From positions 2,156,773 to 2,220,772 of the forward strand of contig NZ_QPFB01000001.1 in assembly GCF_004348115.1 (NCBI RefSeq): a stretch of 64,000 bases of DNA, given 5' to 3'. The stretch is from Stenotrophomonas sp. ATCM1_4. Its GTDB lineage: Bacteria; Pseudomonadota; Gammaproteobacteria; Xanthomonadales; Xanthomonadaceae. The position numbers and the translations under genes were made by a program. Shown piece after piece: positions 30,107-39,583 of the stretch (positions are counted from its first letter, which is position 1; every line of letters starts with the position of its first letter). Under the pieces are notes generated by a model. The model did no database searches. It saw nothing but the letters and a program-made list of their open reading frames with translations, and had not been told where the DNA came from.

Positions 30107-32206
30107 GTGATCGTTCGCAAACCCCAGATCCTGCTGCTGTCCCTGGCCGTCTCGGCCGCGCTGATCGGCTGCAAGAAAGAAGAGACCCCGGCCGCTCCGG
30201 CGGCCGCGCCGGCCGCGGCCGCCGCCACCGAACTGAAGCTGGACGAATCCAAGCTGCCGGCCTACAACGCCTTCACCGCCGCCGACCTGGACACCAGCAA
30301 GGACGCCTGCACCGACTTCGGTGGCTACGTGAATGACAAGTGGCTCACCGCCAATGCCATTCCGGGCGACCGCACCAGCTGGGGCGCCTTCACCATCCTG
30401 GACGAGCGCTCGGTCGCCGTGCAGCACCAGCTGGCCGAACAGGCCGCCGCGATCAAGGACGCCACCGGCATCGAGAAGATCGTCGGCGACTTCTGGGCCT
30501 CGGGCATGGACGAAGCCAAGATCAACGCGCTGGGCATCACCCCGCTGCAGGGTGACCTGACCGCCATCGACGGCCTGCAGGACGGCGCCGCCATCGCCAA
30601 CTACCTGCGCGGCACCGCCGCCAAGGGCGAGAACTTCCTGTTCGGCTTCGGTCCGGAAGCGGACTTCAAGAACTCGACCATGAACATGGCCTACGCCAGC
30701 CAGGGTGGCCTGGGCCTGCCTGACACCACCTACTACACCGACGCCAGCAAGGCCGACAAGCTCAACGCCTACAAGGCCCACGTGGCCAAGGTGCTGGAGC
30801 TCAGCGGCGTTGCCGCCGCCGACGCCGCCAAGCAGGCCGAGGAAGTGATCAAGTTCGAGACCCGCCTGGCCCGGGCTTCCAAGTCCAGCGCCGAGCTCTC
30901 GCGCAACGTCGAGCTGTACTACAACCCGGTCACCGTGGCCGACGCCGACAAGCTGACCCCGAACTTCAGCTGGACCGAGTTCTTCAAGGCCCAGGGCATC
31001 ACCGCGCCGGAGAAGTTCTCGCTGGCCATGCCGGCCTTCCACGAGGAAGTGAGCAAGATGCTGGGCGACACCGACCCGGCCGTGTGGCGCGCCTACCTGC
31101 GCTTCCACACCGTTGACGGCGCCTCCCCGTACCTGAGCGATGCCTTCGTGCAGGAAAACTACGCCTTCTACGGCCGCGACCTGAACGGCCAGAAGGAAAT
31201 CAAGCCGCGCTGGAAGCGCGTACTGGGCACCATCGAGAGCGATGCCGGCGAAGCCTTCGGCCAGATGTACGTCAAGGTCGCCTTCTCCCCGGAAGCCAAG
31301 GCCAAGATGGAAGACCTGGTCAAGAACCTGGCCGCGGCCCTGAAGGACCGCATCCAGAACCTGACCTGGATGAGCGACGAAACCAAGGCCAAGGCCATCG
31401 CCAAGTGGGAAACCTTCACCCCGAAGATCGGCTACCCGGACAAGTGGCGTGACTGGTCGGGCCTGAGCACCACCCACGACGACTACCTGGGCAACGTGCG
31501 CGCCGCCAATGCCTTCAACTACAAGTTCGCGCTGTCCAAGATCGGCCAGCCGGTGGACAAGACCGAGTGGGGCATGACCCCGCAGACCGTCAACGCCTAC
31601 TACAACCCGCTGCAGAACGAGATCGTGTTCCCGGCCGCCATCCTGCAGCCGCCGTTCTTCGACCCGAACGCCGACGACGCACTGAACTACGGCGGCATCG
31701 GCGCGGTGATCGGCCACGAGATGACCCACGGCTACGACGACCAGGGCGCCAAGTTCGGCCCGACCGGCAACTTCGAGGACTGGTGGACCGAGGCCGACTC
31801 CAAGGCCTTCGGCGGGCTGACCAGCAAGCTGATCAACCAGTTCAACGAGTACAAGGTGGGCGACCAGAACGTCAACGGCTCGCTGACCCTGGGCGAGAAC
31901 ATCGCCGACCTCGGCGGCCTGGCCACCGCCTACGATGCGCTGCAGAAGGCGTCGGCCGGCAAGGAAGACCCGAAGGTCGATGGCTTCACCCGCGACCAGC
32001 GCTTCTTCTTCAACTGGGCCACCGTGTGGCGCACCAAGTACACCCCGGAGAACGCCAAGGTCCGCCTGGCCACCGACCCGCACGCACCGGCGCAGTTCCG
32101 CGCGATGGGCGCGCCGTCGAACCTGCCGACCTTCGCCGCCGCATTCCAGTGCAAGGCGGGTTCGCCGATGGTCCGCGCCGGCGACAAGCAGGTGGTGATC
32201 TGGTAA
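30107..32206 (+). CDS. M13-family (neprilysin/PepO-like) zinc metallopeptidase lipoprotein
   Basis: A 699-residue zinc endopeptidase anchored as a lipoprotein (lipobox LIGC at about residue 20, then KKEE). The substrate-binding NAYYNPLQNEIVFPA lies upstream of the zinc motif HEMTH (His537), followed by ENIADLGG with the third zinc ligand. All catalytic elements look intact. The start is GTG 30107 with GGAGG 8 bp upstream. It is followed by a terminator and then by a related gene whose zinc site is broken. Confidence 0.94.
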   Translation: MIVRKPQILLLSLAVSAALIGCKKEETPAAPAAAPAAAAATELKLDESKLPAYNAFTAADLDTSKDACTDFGGYVNDKWLTANAIPGDRTSWGAFTILDERSVAVQHQLAEQAAAIKDATGIEKIVGDFWASGMDEAKINALGITPLQGDLTAIDGLQDGAAIANYLRGTAAKGENFLFGFGPEADFKNSTMNMAYASQGGLGLPDTTYYTDASKADKLNAYKAHVAKVLELSGVAAADAAKQAEEVIKFETRLARASKSSAELSRNVELYYNPVTVADADKLTPNFSWTEFFKAQGITAPEKFSLAMPAFHEEVSKMLGDTDPAVWRAYLRFHTVDGASPYLSDAFVQENYAFYGRDLNGQKEIKPRWKRVLGTIESDAGEAFGQMYVKVAFSPEAKAKMEDLVKNLAAALKDRIQNLTWMSDETKAKAIAKWETFTPKIGYPDKWRDWSGLSTTHDDYLGNVRAANAFNYKFALSKIGQPVDKTEWGMTPQTVNAYYNPLQNEIVFPAAILQPPFFDPNADDALNYGGIGAVIGHEMTHGYDDQGAKFGPTGNFEDWWTEADSKAFGGLTSKLINQFNEYKVGDQNVNGSLTLGENIADLGGLATAYDALQKASAGKEDPKVDGFTRDQRFFFNWATVWRTKYTPENAKVRLATDPHAPAQFRAMGAPSNLPTFAAAFQCKAGSPMVRAGDKQVVIW

Positions 32207-32229
32207 TCACCGCCCTGCGGTGAGGCAAC

Positions 32230-32262
32230 ACCCGAAGGCCCGGCATCGCCGGGCCTTCTTCT
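32230..32262 (+). terminator. Terminator after the first M13 gene
   Basis: GAAGGCCCGGC-ATC-GCCGGGCCTTC followed by TTCTT, within 60 bp of the stop. Confidence 0.8.
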
Positions 32263-32419
32263 TGCCAACGCGCAGGAGTGGCCTTGGCCGCTCCTGCCTC
32301 GCCACTCCCGCCGGGCTGCCAACGTGACCGGCTTCGCGGCCAGGGCTGCTGCTCCGCCTGGATGCGCAACATTGCCCCGGCGGCTTGTTAAACTCCGCGC
32401 ACTTTGTCCTTGCGTGGAT

Positions 32420-34444
32420 ATGCCCCAGATGCCAACCGTTCGCCCGCTTTCCCTCGCCCTGGCCCTGGGCCTGGTGACCGTCCTGTCCTCGACCGATGCC
32501 GAGGCCGCACGCAAGAGGTCTTCGGCCCGGGCACCGGCAGTCAGCGCAGCCTGTACCGACTTCTACGAAACCAGCAACGCCGACTGGCTCAAGGCCAACC
32601 CGGTGCCGCAGGTTGGCGCCACCACCACGCTGGGGCAGCTGGCCAACAACACCCGCAACCAGCAGCTGCAGCTGCTGGACCGCGCCATGAATACCCCGCA
32701 GGGCAACGTGCAGAAGCTGCTGGGCGACTTCTGGGCCAGCGGCCTGGATGAAGCGGCGGTGGAAGCCGATGGCTCCAAGCCGATCGCGCCGCTGCTGACC
32801 CGCATCAACGCGATCCGCAAGGCCAAGGACATCCCGGCCTCGATCGCCGCCCTGCACCAGGTCGGCATCCCGGTGGCCTTCAACTTCGCCCCGGACGTGG
32901 ACCTGAAGGCACTGGACCGCCACATCGGCTACTTCATGCAGGGCGGCATGGGCCTGCCCGACCCCGCCTTCTACACCCGCACCGACGCCGACACCGTGGC
33001 GCTGATGGGCCGCTACCGCGGCTACGTGAAGCAGGTACTGGCGCTGACCGGCACCCCGGCCAACAAGCTCGACGCCGAGTCGGCGCTGGTCATCCAGCTG
33101 GAAACCGAGCTGGCGCGCAGCGCGCAGTCGGTGGCCGACATCAACAACCCGTTCAACAACTATGCGCCGGTTGCCACCCGCGACCTCAACAGCCGCTACC
33201 GCAACCTGCAGCTGGACGCCTTCCTGAAGGCCCAGGGCGTCAACGACGACCTGGTCTCGCTGGCCGATGCGGCGCTGTTCCAGCAGCTCAACGGCATGAT
33301 CACCCGGCTGCCGGCCGAGCAGTGGAAGGCCTACCTGCGCTGGCGCGTGGGTGATGCGATGGCCCCGTACCTGTCCAAGGCCTACCGCGATGCCGAATTC
33401 GAATTCCGTGGCCGCGTGTTGCGTGGCCTGACCATCGCCCCGGCCCGCAACGAAGCCGTACTCGATGCCATCAACGTCGCCGCTGGCCCGATGCTCGGCC
33501 ACGAGTACGCCAGCACCTACATCAGCCGCGACGTCCGCCGCCAGGCCGGCGTGATGGTCGACCAGGTCCGCGAGGCACAGATCGCCGCGGTCAAGCGCAG
33601 CACCTGGCTCAGCGCCGAAGCCAAGACCGAGGCCGAAGCCAAGCTGGCCGCGATGAAGATCGAGATCGGCACGCCGCTGCGTGACCTGGACTACACCGTG
33701 CAGCCGATGGGCCGTGGCAGCTTCGGCGGCAACATGCTGATCGCCTCGACCTGGCGCCACGCGCAGGAAATGAGGCGCATCGGCAAGGGCAACGCCGACC
33801 GTCGCTGGGACGTGCTGCCGCAGCAGCCGGCCATCGCCTATGACATCGCGCAGAACCGCCTGATCGTCACCGCCGCCGCGCTGCAGGGCCCGATCTTCGC
33901 CGAGGCTGCCACCCCGGCCGAGAAGTTCGGCGCCTTCGGTGGCCTGGTCGCGCATGAGGTCAGCCGTGCCATCGACGCCAAGGGCGCGATGATCGACGCC
34001 AGGGGCGAACTGCGCAGCTGGTGGACGCCGGCCGACAAGAGTGCCTGGACCCTGCTGGGCAACCGCGTCGCCGCCCAGTACGGCGGCTACGCCTTCCCGG
34101 GCGTGAAGGACGCCAAGGTCAACGGCGAGCTCACCCGCGACGAGAACCTGGCCGACATCTCCGGCGTGGAAATCGCCTGGGAAGCGTTCAGCACCTCGCC
34201 GCAGGGTACGGCGGCATCGGCTGCCGACAAGCAGGCATTCTTCAAGGGCTGGGCCGGCCTGTGGGCGCAGCAGCTGTCGCCGAACGAAGCCGTGCAGCGC
34301 CTGGCCTCGGACGTGCGTGCTCCGGGCCGCTGGCGTACCAACGCCCCGCTGTCCAACCTGCCGGCCTTTGGCGCGAGCTTCAGCTGCAAGCCGGGCCAGC
34401 CGATGCAGCGCACCGACGCCGAGCAGATCCGCATCTGGCGTTGA
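32420..34444 (+). CDS. M13-family pseudopeptidase (degenerate zinc site)
   Basis: A 674-residue secreted homologue of the preceding M13 peptidase. It has a signal peptide (LALALGLVTVLSSTDAEA) and the usual N-terminal CTDFYETSNADWLKANPVP. At the zinc site HExxH is replaced by HEVSR (residues 512-516), losing the second zinc-ligand His. The substrate motif NAYYNP is replaced by IAYDIA. DENLADISG is retained. It is therefore probably inactive as a metallopeptidase. The start is ATG 32420 or 32429. It lies 213 bp after the active paralogue, consistent with tandem duplication. Confidence 0.9.
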   Translation: MPQMPTVRPLSLALALGLVTVLSSTDAEAARKRSSARAPAVSAACTDFYETSNADWLKANPVPQVGATTTLGQLANNTRNQQLQLLDRAMNTPQGNVQKLLGDFWASGLDEAAVEADGSKPIAPLLTRINAIRKAKDIPASIAALHQVGIPVAFNFAPDVDLKALDRHIGYFMQGGMGLPDPAFYTRTDADTVALMGRYRGYVKQVLALTGTPANKLDAESALVIQLETELARSAQSVADINNPFNNYAPVATRDLNSRYRNLQLDAFLKAQGVNDDLVSLADAALFQQLNGMITRLPAEQWKAYLRWRVGDAMAPYLSKAYRDAEFEFRGRVLRGLTIAPARNEAVLDAINVAAGPMLGHEYASTYISRDVRRQAGVMVDQVREAQIAAVKRSTWLSAEAKTEAEAKLAAMKIEIGTPLRDLDYTVQPMGRGSFGGNMLIASTWRHAQEMRRIGKGNADRRWDVLPQQPAIAYDIAQNRLIVTAAALQGPIFAEAATPAEKFGAFGGLVAHEVSRAIDAKGAMIDARGELRSWWTPADKSAWTLLGNRVAAQYGGYAFPGVKDAKVNGELTRDENLADISGVEIAWEAFSTSPQGTAASAADKQAFFKGWAGLWAQQLSPNEAVQRLASDVRAPGRWRTNAPLSNLPAFGASFSCKPGQPMQRTDAEQIRIWR

Positions 34445-34462
34445 TGCGGGGGTGAGGGGCAC

Positions 34463-34492
34463 GAAAAAGGCGCGGATTCCGCGCCTTTTTCT
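34463..34492 (+). terminator. Strong terminator after the second M13 gene
   Basis: GAAAAAGGCGCGGA pairs with TCCGCGCCTTTTTC, giving a long stem ending in T5, about 20 bp beyond the stop. Confidence 0.88.
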
Positions 34493-34528
34493 TTGCCTGT
34501 ACGGCGCAGCCATGCTCTGGCCTTGCCC

Positions 34529-34551
34529 TGCCGAGCATGGCTCGGCACTAC
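34529..34551 (-). repeat. GTAG-headed palindrome (SMAG/REP-like)
   Basis: Read on the minus strand it is GTAG followed by TGCCGAGC-CAT-GCTCGGCA, an 8-bp stem with a 3-base loop. The same stem recurs at 43117-43135. The GTAG head and GC-rich stem match the SMAG type known from S. maltophilia. Confidence 0.78.
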
Positions 34552-34585
34552 CGGCTGCATCACCGGCGGGAGTGGCCCGGCACGG

Positions 34586-35239
34586 TCACTTCACGCTGCG
34601 CAGGTGCGGCCCACGCTTGTTCTTGTTGTTGAACGGCGGCTGCCCGCGCCAGTAGCGGATCAGCAGCCAACCGAACAGCATGCCGCCCAGGTGGGCGAAA
34701 TGGGCCACGCCCGGCTGCCAGCCGGTGAAGCCCAGAAGCAGTTCAAGGGCACCAAACACGATCACGAAGGTACGCGCCTTCATCGGGATCGGCGGGAACA
34801 GCAGCACCACCCGTTGGTTCGGGAACAGCATGCCGAACGCCAACAGCAACCCAAACACGCCACCGGATGCGCCCAACACCGGGTTGAACTCGCCGAACAA
34901 GGCGGCCACCACGATCTGGCAGATGCCCGCGCCCACCACGCAGACCAGGTAGTAGGTCAGGAAGCGTTTCTCACCCCAGGTCATTTCCAGCGGCGCGCCA
35001 AACATGAACAACGCCAGCATGTTGAAGAACACATGCCCGAAGCCGCCGTGCAGGAACCCATAGGTCAGCAACTGCCAGGGCTCGAAGCCCGGCGAATCCA
35101 TGAACACTTCCTGCGATCCCAGCGGCCACAACATCAGCTGGTTGAAGATGCCGGCGGTCTGCGGCAGCTGCTGTAGCAGGAACAGGGCGACGTTGGCGAT
35201 CAGCAGCGTCTGGGTGATCTTGGGCAAGCGCGGGAACAT
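34586..35239 (-). CDS. Rhomboid-family intramembrane protease
   Basis: A compact 217-residue rhomboid with six predicted helices. It carries FLHGGFGHVFFNM, the nucleophile motif GASGGVFG and the His motif FAHLGGMLFG, so the Ser-His dyad is intact. A basic C-terminal tail follows (RGPHLRSVK). ATG 35239 is chosen because AGGA precedes it by 8 bases; an upstream in-frame start would add nine residues. Confidence 0.92.
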   Translation of the reverse strand: MFPRLPKITQTLLIANVALFLLQQLPQTAGIFNQLMLWPLGSQEVFMDSPGFEPWQLLTYGFLHGGFGHVFFNMLALFMFGAPLEMTWGEKRFLTYYLVCVVGAGICQIVVAALFGEFNPVLGASGGVFGLLLAFGMLFPNQRVVLLFPPIPMKARTFVIVFGALELLLGFTGWQPGVAHFAHLGGMLFGWLLIRYWRGQPPFNNKNKRGPHLRSVK

Positions 35240-35279
35240 GGGGACATCCTGGGAAACTGCCGCCATGATAGCCGCAGCA

Positions 35280-35624
35280 TCAGCCCGGTCCCCAGATCGC
35301 CTCGTCCATCGTGCGCGCGGGTTTGCTGCGCTTCACCCGGCCATTCTCGACCACCACGCCCTCGGCGCGCAGGCGCTGGCTCTGCTCGCGCCAGCCGGGT
35401 GACCCCTCGGGCATGGCGATGCGCCCATCCGAGCGCAGCACGCGGTGCCAGGGCAGGTCCGGGTCGTCATTGCCGCCCAACAGGCGTGCCACCAACCGGG
35501 CCCGGCACGGCAGGCCGGCCTTGGCCGCGACCTCGCCATAGCCCAGCACCTGGCCGCGCGGGATGTCGCGGATGACCTGCAGGATGCGGCTGTGCCCCGC
35601 CGCCAGATCCGGCGGCGTGCTCAG
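35280..35624 (-). CDS. Alkyltransferase-like protein (MGMT fold, no catalytic Cys)
   Basis: A roughly 114-residue DNA-binding domain of the O6-alkylguanine transferase family. The active-site PCHR is PWHR here (LPWHRVLRSDG), the hallmark of ATL proteins, which bind alkylated guanine and recruit nucleotide-excision repair. The helix-turn-helix and Arg finger region (YGEVAAKAGLPCRARLVARLL) are present. The start is unusual: the conserved N-terminus fits CTG 35624, which overlaps the stop of the transporter upstream. A GTG about 23 codons further upstream is the main alternative. Confidence 0.82.
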   Translation of the reverse strand: MSTPPDLAAGHSRILQVIRDIPRGQVLGYGEVAAKAGLPCRARLVARLLGGNDDPDLPWHRVLRSDGRIAMPEGSPGWREQSQRLRAEGVVVENGRVKRSKPARTMDEAIWGPG

Positions 35625-36556
35625 CGTCTCTTCGCCGCGCCGCTGCCCACCAGCAACACGCCCAGCAGCACCAGCACGGTGCCGGCGCTCTGCCACAGGC
35701 CCATCGGTTCGTCGAGCAGCCATACACTCAGCACAATGGTGGAAACCGGGCCCAGCATACTCACCTGCGCCGCCAGCGACGAGCCGATCCGCTTGACCCC
35801 GATCATGATCGCCAGCACCGGCAACACCGTGCACACGGTGCCGTTGATCAACGACAGGCCGTACACCGGCCGGGCCTGGCTCCACAGGCCGCTCCAGGGC
35901 TGCAACAACAGGTATTGGCCGATGCACAACACGCACGCCACCATGCTGGCGTAGGCGGTCAGGCGCACCGCGCCGATCCGCGCCACCGCCTGGCCACTAC
36001 CGAACAGATACACCGCATAGCTCAAGGCACTGGCAAACACCAGCGCCGAACCGATCAGGGTGCGTTGGCCCTCCAACTGGATGTCATGCCCGAAGGCCAG
36101 CAGCACGCCGAGGTAGCTGACCAGCAATGCCGCCACCTGGGTGCGGGTGGGCTTGTGCTTGAGTACCACCAGCGCGATCAACACCACCAGGGTCGGGCTC
36201 AGGTACAGGATCAGCCGTTCCAGCGTCGCGCTGATGTACTGCAGGCCAAGGAAGTCCAGGTAGCTGGACAGGTAATAGCCGCTGAAGCCCAACAGCACCA
36301 CCCGTCCCCTGTCGCCCCAGGACAAGGGTTGCGCGCGCCGGGCCGCCCAGAGGCCCATGGCGATGAAGAACGGGAAGGCGATCAGCATGCGCAGCGCCAG
36401 CAGCGTGGTGGCATCGGCACCGTGGCGGTAGGCCAGCTTGACGATCACCGCCTTGCCCGAGGCGGCGATGGCACCCATGCCCGCAAGCAACAGGCCGCTG
36501 ATCAGCAGGCGGCGGGAACGGGTGGGCAGCGCCGAGGCGCCGGTTGAAGCATTCAT
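35621..36556 (-). CDS. DMT-superfamily (EamA) transporter
   Basis: A 311-residue inner-membrane protein with about ten hydrophobic helices in two EamA repeats. Examples are LISGLLLAGMGAIAASGKAVIVKLAY at the start and SMLGPVSTIVLSVWLLDEPMG near the end, the second repeat's typical signature. These proteins export metabolites or amino acids, and the substrate cannot be predicted. The ATL gene appears coupled to its 3' end. Confidence 0.9.
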   Translation of the reverse strand: MNASTGASALPTRSRRLLISGLLLAGMGAIAASGKAVIVKLAYRHGADATTLLALRMLIAFPFFIAMGLWAARRAQPLSWGDRGRVVLLGFSGYYLSSYLDFLGLQYISATLERLILYLSPTLVVLIALVVLKHKPTRTQVAALLVSYLGVLLAFGHDIQLEGQRTLIGSALVFASALSYAVYLFGSGQAVARIGAVRLTAYASMVACVLCIGQYLLLQPWSGLWSQARPVYGLSLINGTVCTVLPVLAIMIGVKRIGSSLAAQVSMLGPVSTIVLSVWLLDEPMGLWQSAGTVLVLLGVLLVGSGAAKRR

Positions 36557-36631
36557 GGAGGAAGCGGGAACTGCGGGGGACGCCCATTATGCGGAGCCGG
36601 TGATGCAATGCGGGGAAGCTCCCCTCCCCAA

Positions 36632-36660
36632 CCCTCCCCTTCGCTACGCGAAAGGGAGGG
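36632..36660. repeat. CCCTCCC-CTTCGC hairpin repeat
   Basis: Imperfect palindrome CCCTCCCcTTCGC / GCGAAaGGGAGGG, 50 bp beyond the glutathione-reductase-like gene stop and before the divergently placed transporter start. It belongs to the pyrimidine-rich palindrome type also seen near 18.7 kb. Confidence 0.65.
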
Positions 36661-36711
36661 GGCAGAAGCAGAAGCAACGGCTACGGCAGGCTGCCGTCCG
36701 GCACTGTCCGT

Positions 36712-38064
36712 TCAACGCATCAACACCACTTCCTCGGCCGAGGTCGGGTGGATCGCCACCGTGTCTTCCATCTGCCGGCGGGTCACACCGGCCTTCAAGG
36801 CCACCGCGAAGCCCTGCAGGATCTCGTCGGCGCCTTCGCCGAGCAGGTGGATGCCGACCACCTTCTCGTCCTCGCCGGCGCAGACCATCTTGAACACCGT
36901 GCGCACCTCCCCGTCGCCCAGCGACTGCAGCATCGGGCGGAAGCGGCTGTGGTAGGTGGTCACCTTGTCGAAGCGACGGCGCGCCTCCTCCTCGCTCAGG
37001 CCCACGGTGCCGAACGGCGGATGCGCGAACACCACGCTGGGCACGTTCTCGTAGTCCAGTCGTGCCTGCGGCTGCCCGCCGTACAGGCGGTCCATCAACC
37101 GTCGTGCGGCGGCGATGGCCACCGGCGTCAGGGTCACCTTGCCGGTCACGTCGCCCACCGCCAGCACGCTGGGTACCGAGGTGTTCTGGAAGGCATCCAC
37201 CACGATGGCGCCCTTGTCATCCAGCACCACGCCCGCCTGCTCCAGGCCCAGCCCCTGCGTATTCGGTGCGCGCCCGGTGGCGAACAGCACGGTGTCGAAC
37301 AACGCGTGCTCCGGACCGTTCTCCAGTGTCGCGTGAATGCGTCCCTGCTGGCGCTGCAGGGCCTCGATCTGGCAACCGAAATGCAGGCCCACGCCCTGCA
37401 GGCGCAGGTTCTCGGCCAATTGGTCGGACAGCTCGGCGTCGAAGTGGCCCAGCAGACGCTGACCACGCACCAGCAGCGCGACCTCGCTGCCCAGCGCGCG
37501 CAGCACGCCGGCCAGTTCCACCGCGATGTAGCCACCACCGATGATCGCCACCCGGTCCGGTCGCGCATGCAAGGCGAAGAAATCATCCGACACGCCTCCC
37601 AGCTCGGCACCCGGCATCGATGGCTTGACCGGATGCGCGCCGGTGGCGATGACGATGTGCCCGGCATGCAGCAGGCTGCCGTCCTCGCATTCCACCGTGT
37701 GCGCATCGACCAGACGACCACGCTGGCCGATACGCACCACGCCGGTCTCGTCCAGGCGTCGCTGGTAGCTGGCGTGGATGTTGGCGATGTAGCGCTGCCG
37801 CCGCGCGACCAGCGTTTCCCAGTCCAGCGCCGGCGTGGCCGGCACGTCGAAGCCCAGTTGCGCGGCCAGGGCGAAGCGGTCGGCCAGGTCCGCCGCCAGC
37901 CACATCGCCTTCTTGGGCACGCAGCCCACGTTCACGCAGGTGCCGCCCAGCGGCGCGGGTTCAAGCATCGCCACCCTGGCCCCATGGCCCGCGGCGCGGA
38001 ACGACGCTGCCAGTCCCCCGGAACCACCGCCCAGTACCACCACATCGTATGACGCTGCACTCAT
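36712..38064 (-). CDS. gor: Glutathione-disulfide reductase (class I flavoprotein disulfide reductase)
   Basis: A 450-residue FAD/NADPH enzyme that keeps glutathione reduced. It has the FAD motif VVLGGGSGGLAASFRAA, the redox-active pair GGTCVNVGCVPKK, the NADPH-binding GGGYIAVELAGVLRALG followed by Arg residues, and the C-terminal HPTSAEE with the catalytic His. CVNVGC and HPTSAEE favour glutathione reductase over lipoamide dehydrogenase. ATG 38064 gives the standard N-terminus. Confidence 0.9.
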   Translation of the reverse strand: MSAASYDVVVLGGGSGGLAASFRAAGHGARVAMLEPAPLGGTCVNVGCVPKKAMWLAADLADRFALAAQLGFDVPATPALDWETLVARRQRYIANIHASYQRRLDETGVVRIGQRGRLVDAHTVECEDGSLLHAGHIVIATGAHPVKPSMPGAELGGVSDDFFALHARPDRVAIIGGGYIAVELAGVLRALGSEVALLVRGQRLLGHFDAELSDQLAENLRLQGVGLHFGCQIEALQRQQGRIHATLENGPEHALFDTVLFATGRAPNTQGLGLEQAGVVLDDKGAIVVDAFQNTSVPSVLAVGDVTGKVTLTPVAIAAARRLMDRLYGGQPQARLDYENVPSVVFAHPPFGTVGLSEEEARRRFDKVTTYHSRFRPMLQSLGDGEVRTVFKMVCAGEDEKVVGIHLLGEGADEILQGFAVALKAGVTRRQMEDTVAIHPTSAEEVVLMR

Positions 38065-38239
38065 TGGAAACGCTCCGTGCGACAAGGCGTGGGATCAATG
38101 GAGGGCGTTTGCCCGGTAATCAAGTCGGCCATCAATTGTCCACTTCGGCTGCTCATGCTGATGCCGAGCATGCCATGACCGGCGGCGCACCGATGGCCAG
38201 GACACCACCATGGCAGGCGCCCACCCGCCCATCCCCGCG

Positions 38240-39448
38240 TCAGCCCCGTGCATCACGGCGCATGGGCGGCACTTGCAGGTACGTGGCCGCGCGCCACAGC
38301 CATTCCACCGGACCGAAGCGGAAGCGTTGCAGCCACCAGCCACTGACCACCACCTGCACCAGGAACAACACCAGCGCGAACAGCAACTGCCATGCCCGCC
38401 CCATCTGCTCGAACCTGCCCAGCCCATACCCGTAGAACACCAGCGTGCAGACCAGCGACTGCACGAGGTAGTTGCTCAAGGCCATCCGGCCCGCCGGTGC
38501 CAGCCACTGCAGGCGGGCACTCCAGCGCACGCCCCAGGCCAGGTAGCCCAGGCACATCAGCAGTCCGGCCAGCGCGGTCAACGCGTAGGCGGTGGCGGTC
38601 TGCATGTCGAAGCGTCCCGGCGCGATGCTGGCCAGCAGCCGCACGCTGAGCAGCATCACCAGCAGACCGGCCGGCCATGCCACCCAACGCAGTCGCGCGA
38701 ACAGGCGCCGGTACTGCTGCGGCTGCGCGATCGCCCCGCTGCGTGCGAACCAGGCGCCGATCAGGAACATGCCCAGCACCTGCGGGCCGACGATCAGCAG
38801 CGCACCCAGCGAACTGCGCAGATCCGCCAGCCGCTGCGCCACTGCCTGCAGGTAGGTGCCGTGCCCGTAGGCCTGCCGCTGCGCGGCGATGTCCACCAGC
38901 GCGGACGCCGCCTGCCCGGCCTGCGCATCGGCCGGCATCATCGCTATCAGCATGCCCAGCAACAGCATCAGCGCCGCCGCGCCCAGGTAGGCCGCCGCGC
39001 CCAGTACCGGCAGCCAGTTGCGGGGCGCCTCGCGGAAGGCCAGCAGCACGAAGGACAGCAGCGCGTAGGTGGTCAGGATGTCGCCGGACCACAGCAGCAC
39101 GGCGTGCAACAGGCCGATGCCCAGCAGGGCCAGGCTGCGGCGCAGGTAGAAGCGGGTGAAGTCGCGCCCGGCCACTTCGGCGCGCTGCGCCATCACCGCG
39201 AAGCCGGCACCGAACAGCAACGAGAACAGGGTGAAGAACTTGCCCTGCACGAAGATATAGACGAAGCCATCGGCCCAGCGGTCGATCCCCTGCCAGTGCG
39301 GGTCGATGCCGGTGAAGGACAGGTCCAGCGGCCCACTGAAAGCCTCAATGTTCATCAGCAGGATGCCCAGCAGCGCCAGGCCGCGCAGGACGTCCAGGGT
39401 GGCGATGCGCTCGCTGGCGGCGATGGGCTGGAAAACAGTGGTGGACAA
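38240..39448 (-). CDS. DUF418 multi-pass membrane protein
   Basis: A 402-residue membrane protein of the YeiB/DUF418 type, with about ten helices. The N-terminus ERIATLDVLRGLALLGILLMNIEAF is the family hallmark, and the C-terminal half carries the DUF418 pattern (APAGRMALSNYLVQSL, FRFGPVEWLWRAATY). Function is unknown. The start is assigned to TTG 39448, with AGAGGA 10 bases upstream; longer upstream reading gives an unlikely Arg-rich sequence. Confidence 0.85.
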   Translation of the reverse strand: MSTTVFQPIAASERIATLDVLRGLALLGILLMNIEAFSGPLDLSFTGIDPHWQGIDRWADGFVYIFVQGKFFTLFSLLFGAGFAVMAQRAEVAGRDFTRFYLRRSLALLGIGLLHAVLLWSGDILTTYALLSFVLLAFREAPRNWLPVLGAAAYLGAAALMLLLGMLIAMMPADAQAGQAASALVDIAAQRQAYGHGTYLQAVAQRLADLRSSLGALLIVGPQVLGMFLIGAWFARSGAIAQPQQYRRLFARLRWVAWPAGLLVMLLSVRLLASIAPGRFDMQTATAYALTALAGLLMCLGYLAWGVRWSARLQWLAPAGRMALSNYLVQSLVCTLVFYGYGLGRFEQMGRAWQLLFALVLFLVQVVVSGWWLQRFRFGPVEWLWRAATYLQVPPMRRDARG

Positions 39449-39532
39449 GGCCCGGGTTCCTCTCGGCAAGGCGCGATTAGAACATGCGACACGACCGGCG
39501 CGGACGCCGGTTCCGGCAGCCCCGCGAACGAA

Positions 39533-39557
39533 AACGGCCCGCGCGGGGCGGGCCGTT
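39533..39557 (-). terminator. Terminator after slyD
   Basis: AACGGCCCGC / GCGGGCCGTT hairpin, which on the minus strand is followed by TTTTCGTTCG. It lies about 30 bp past the SlyD stop. Confidence 0.78.
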
Positions 39558-39583
39558 GTCTGCAACATCGCCGGTGCGGCGGA

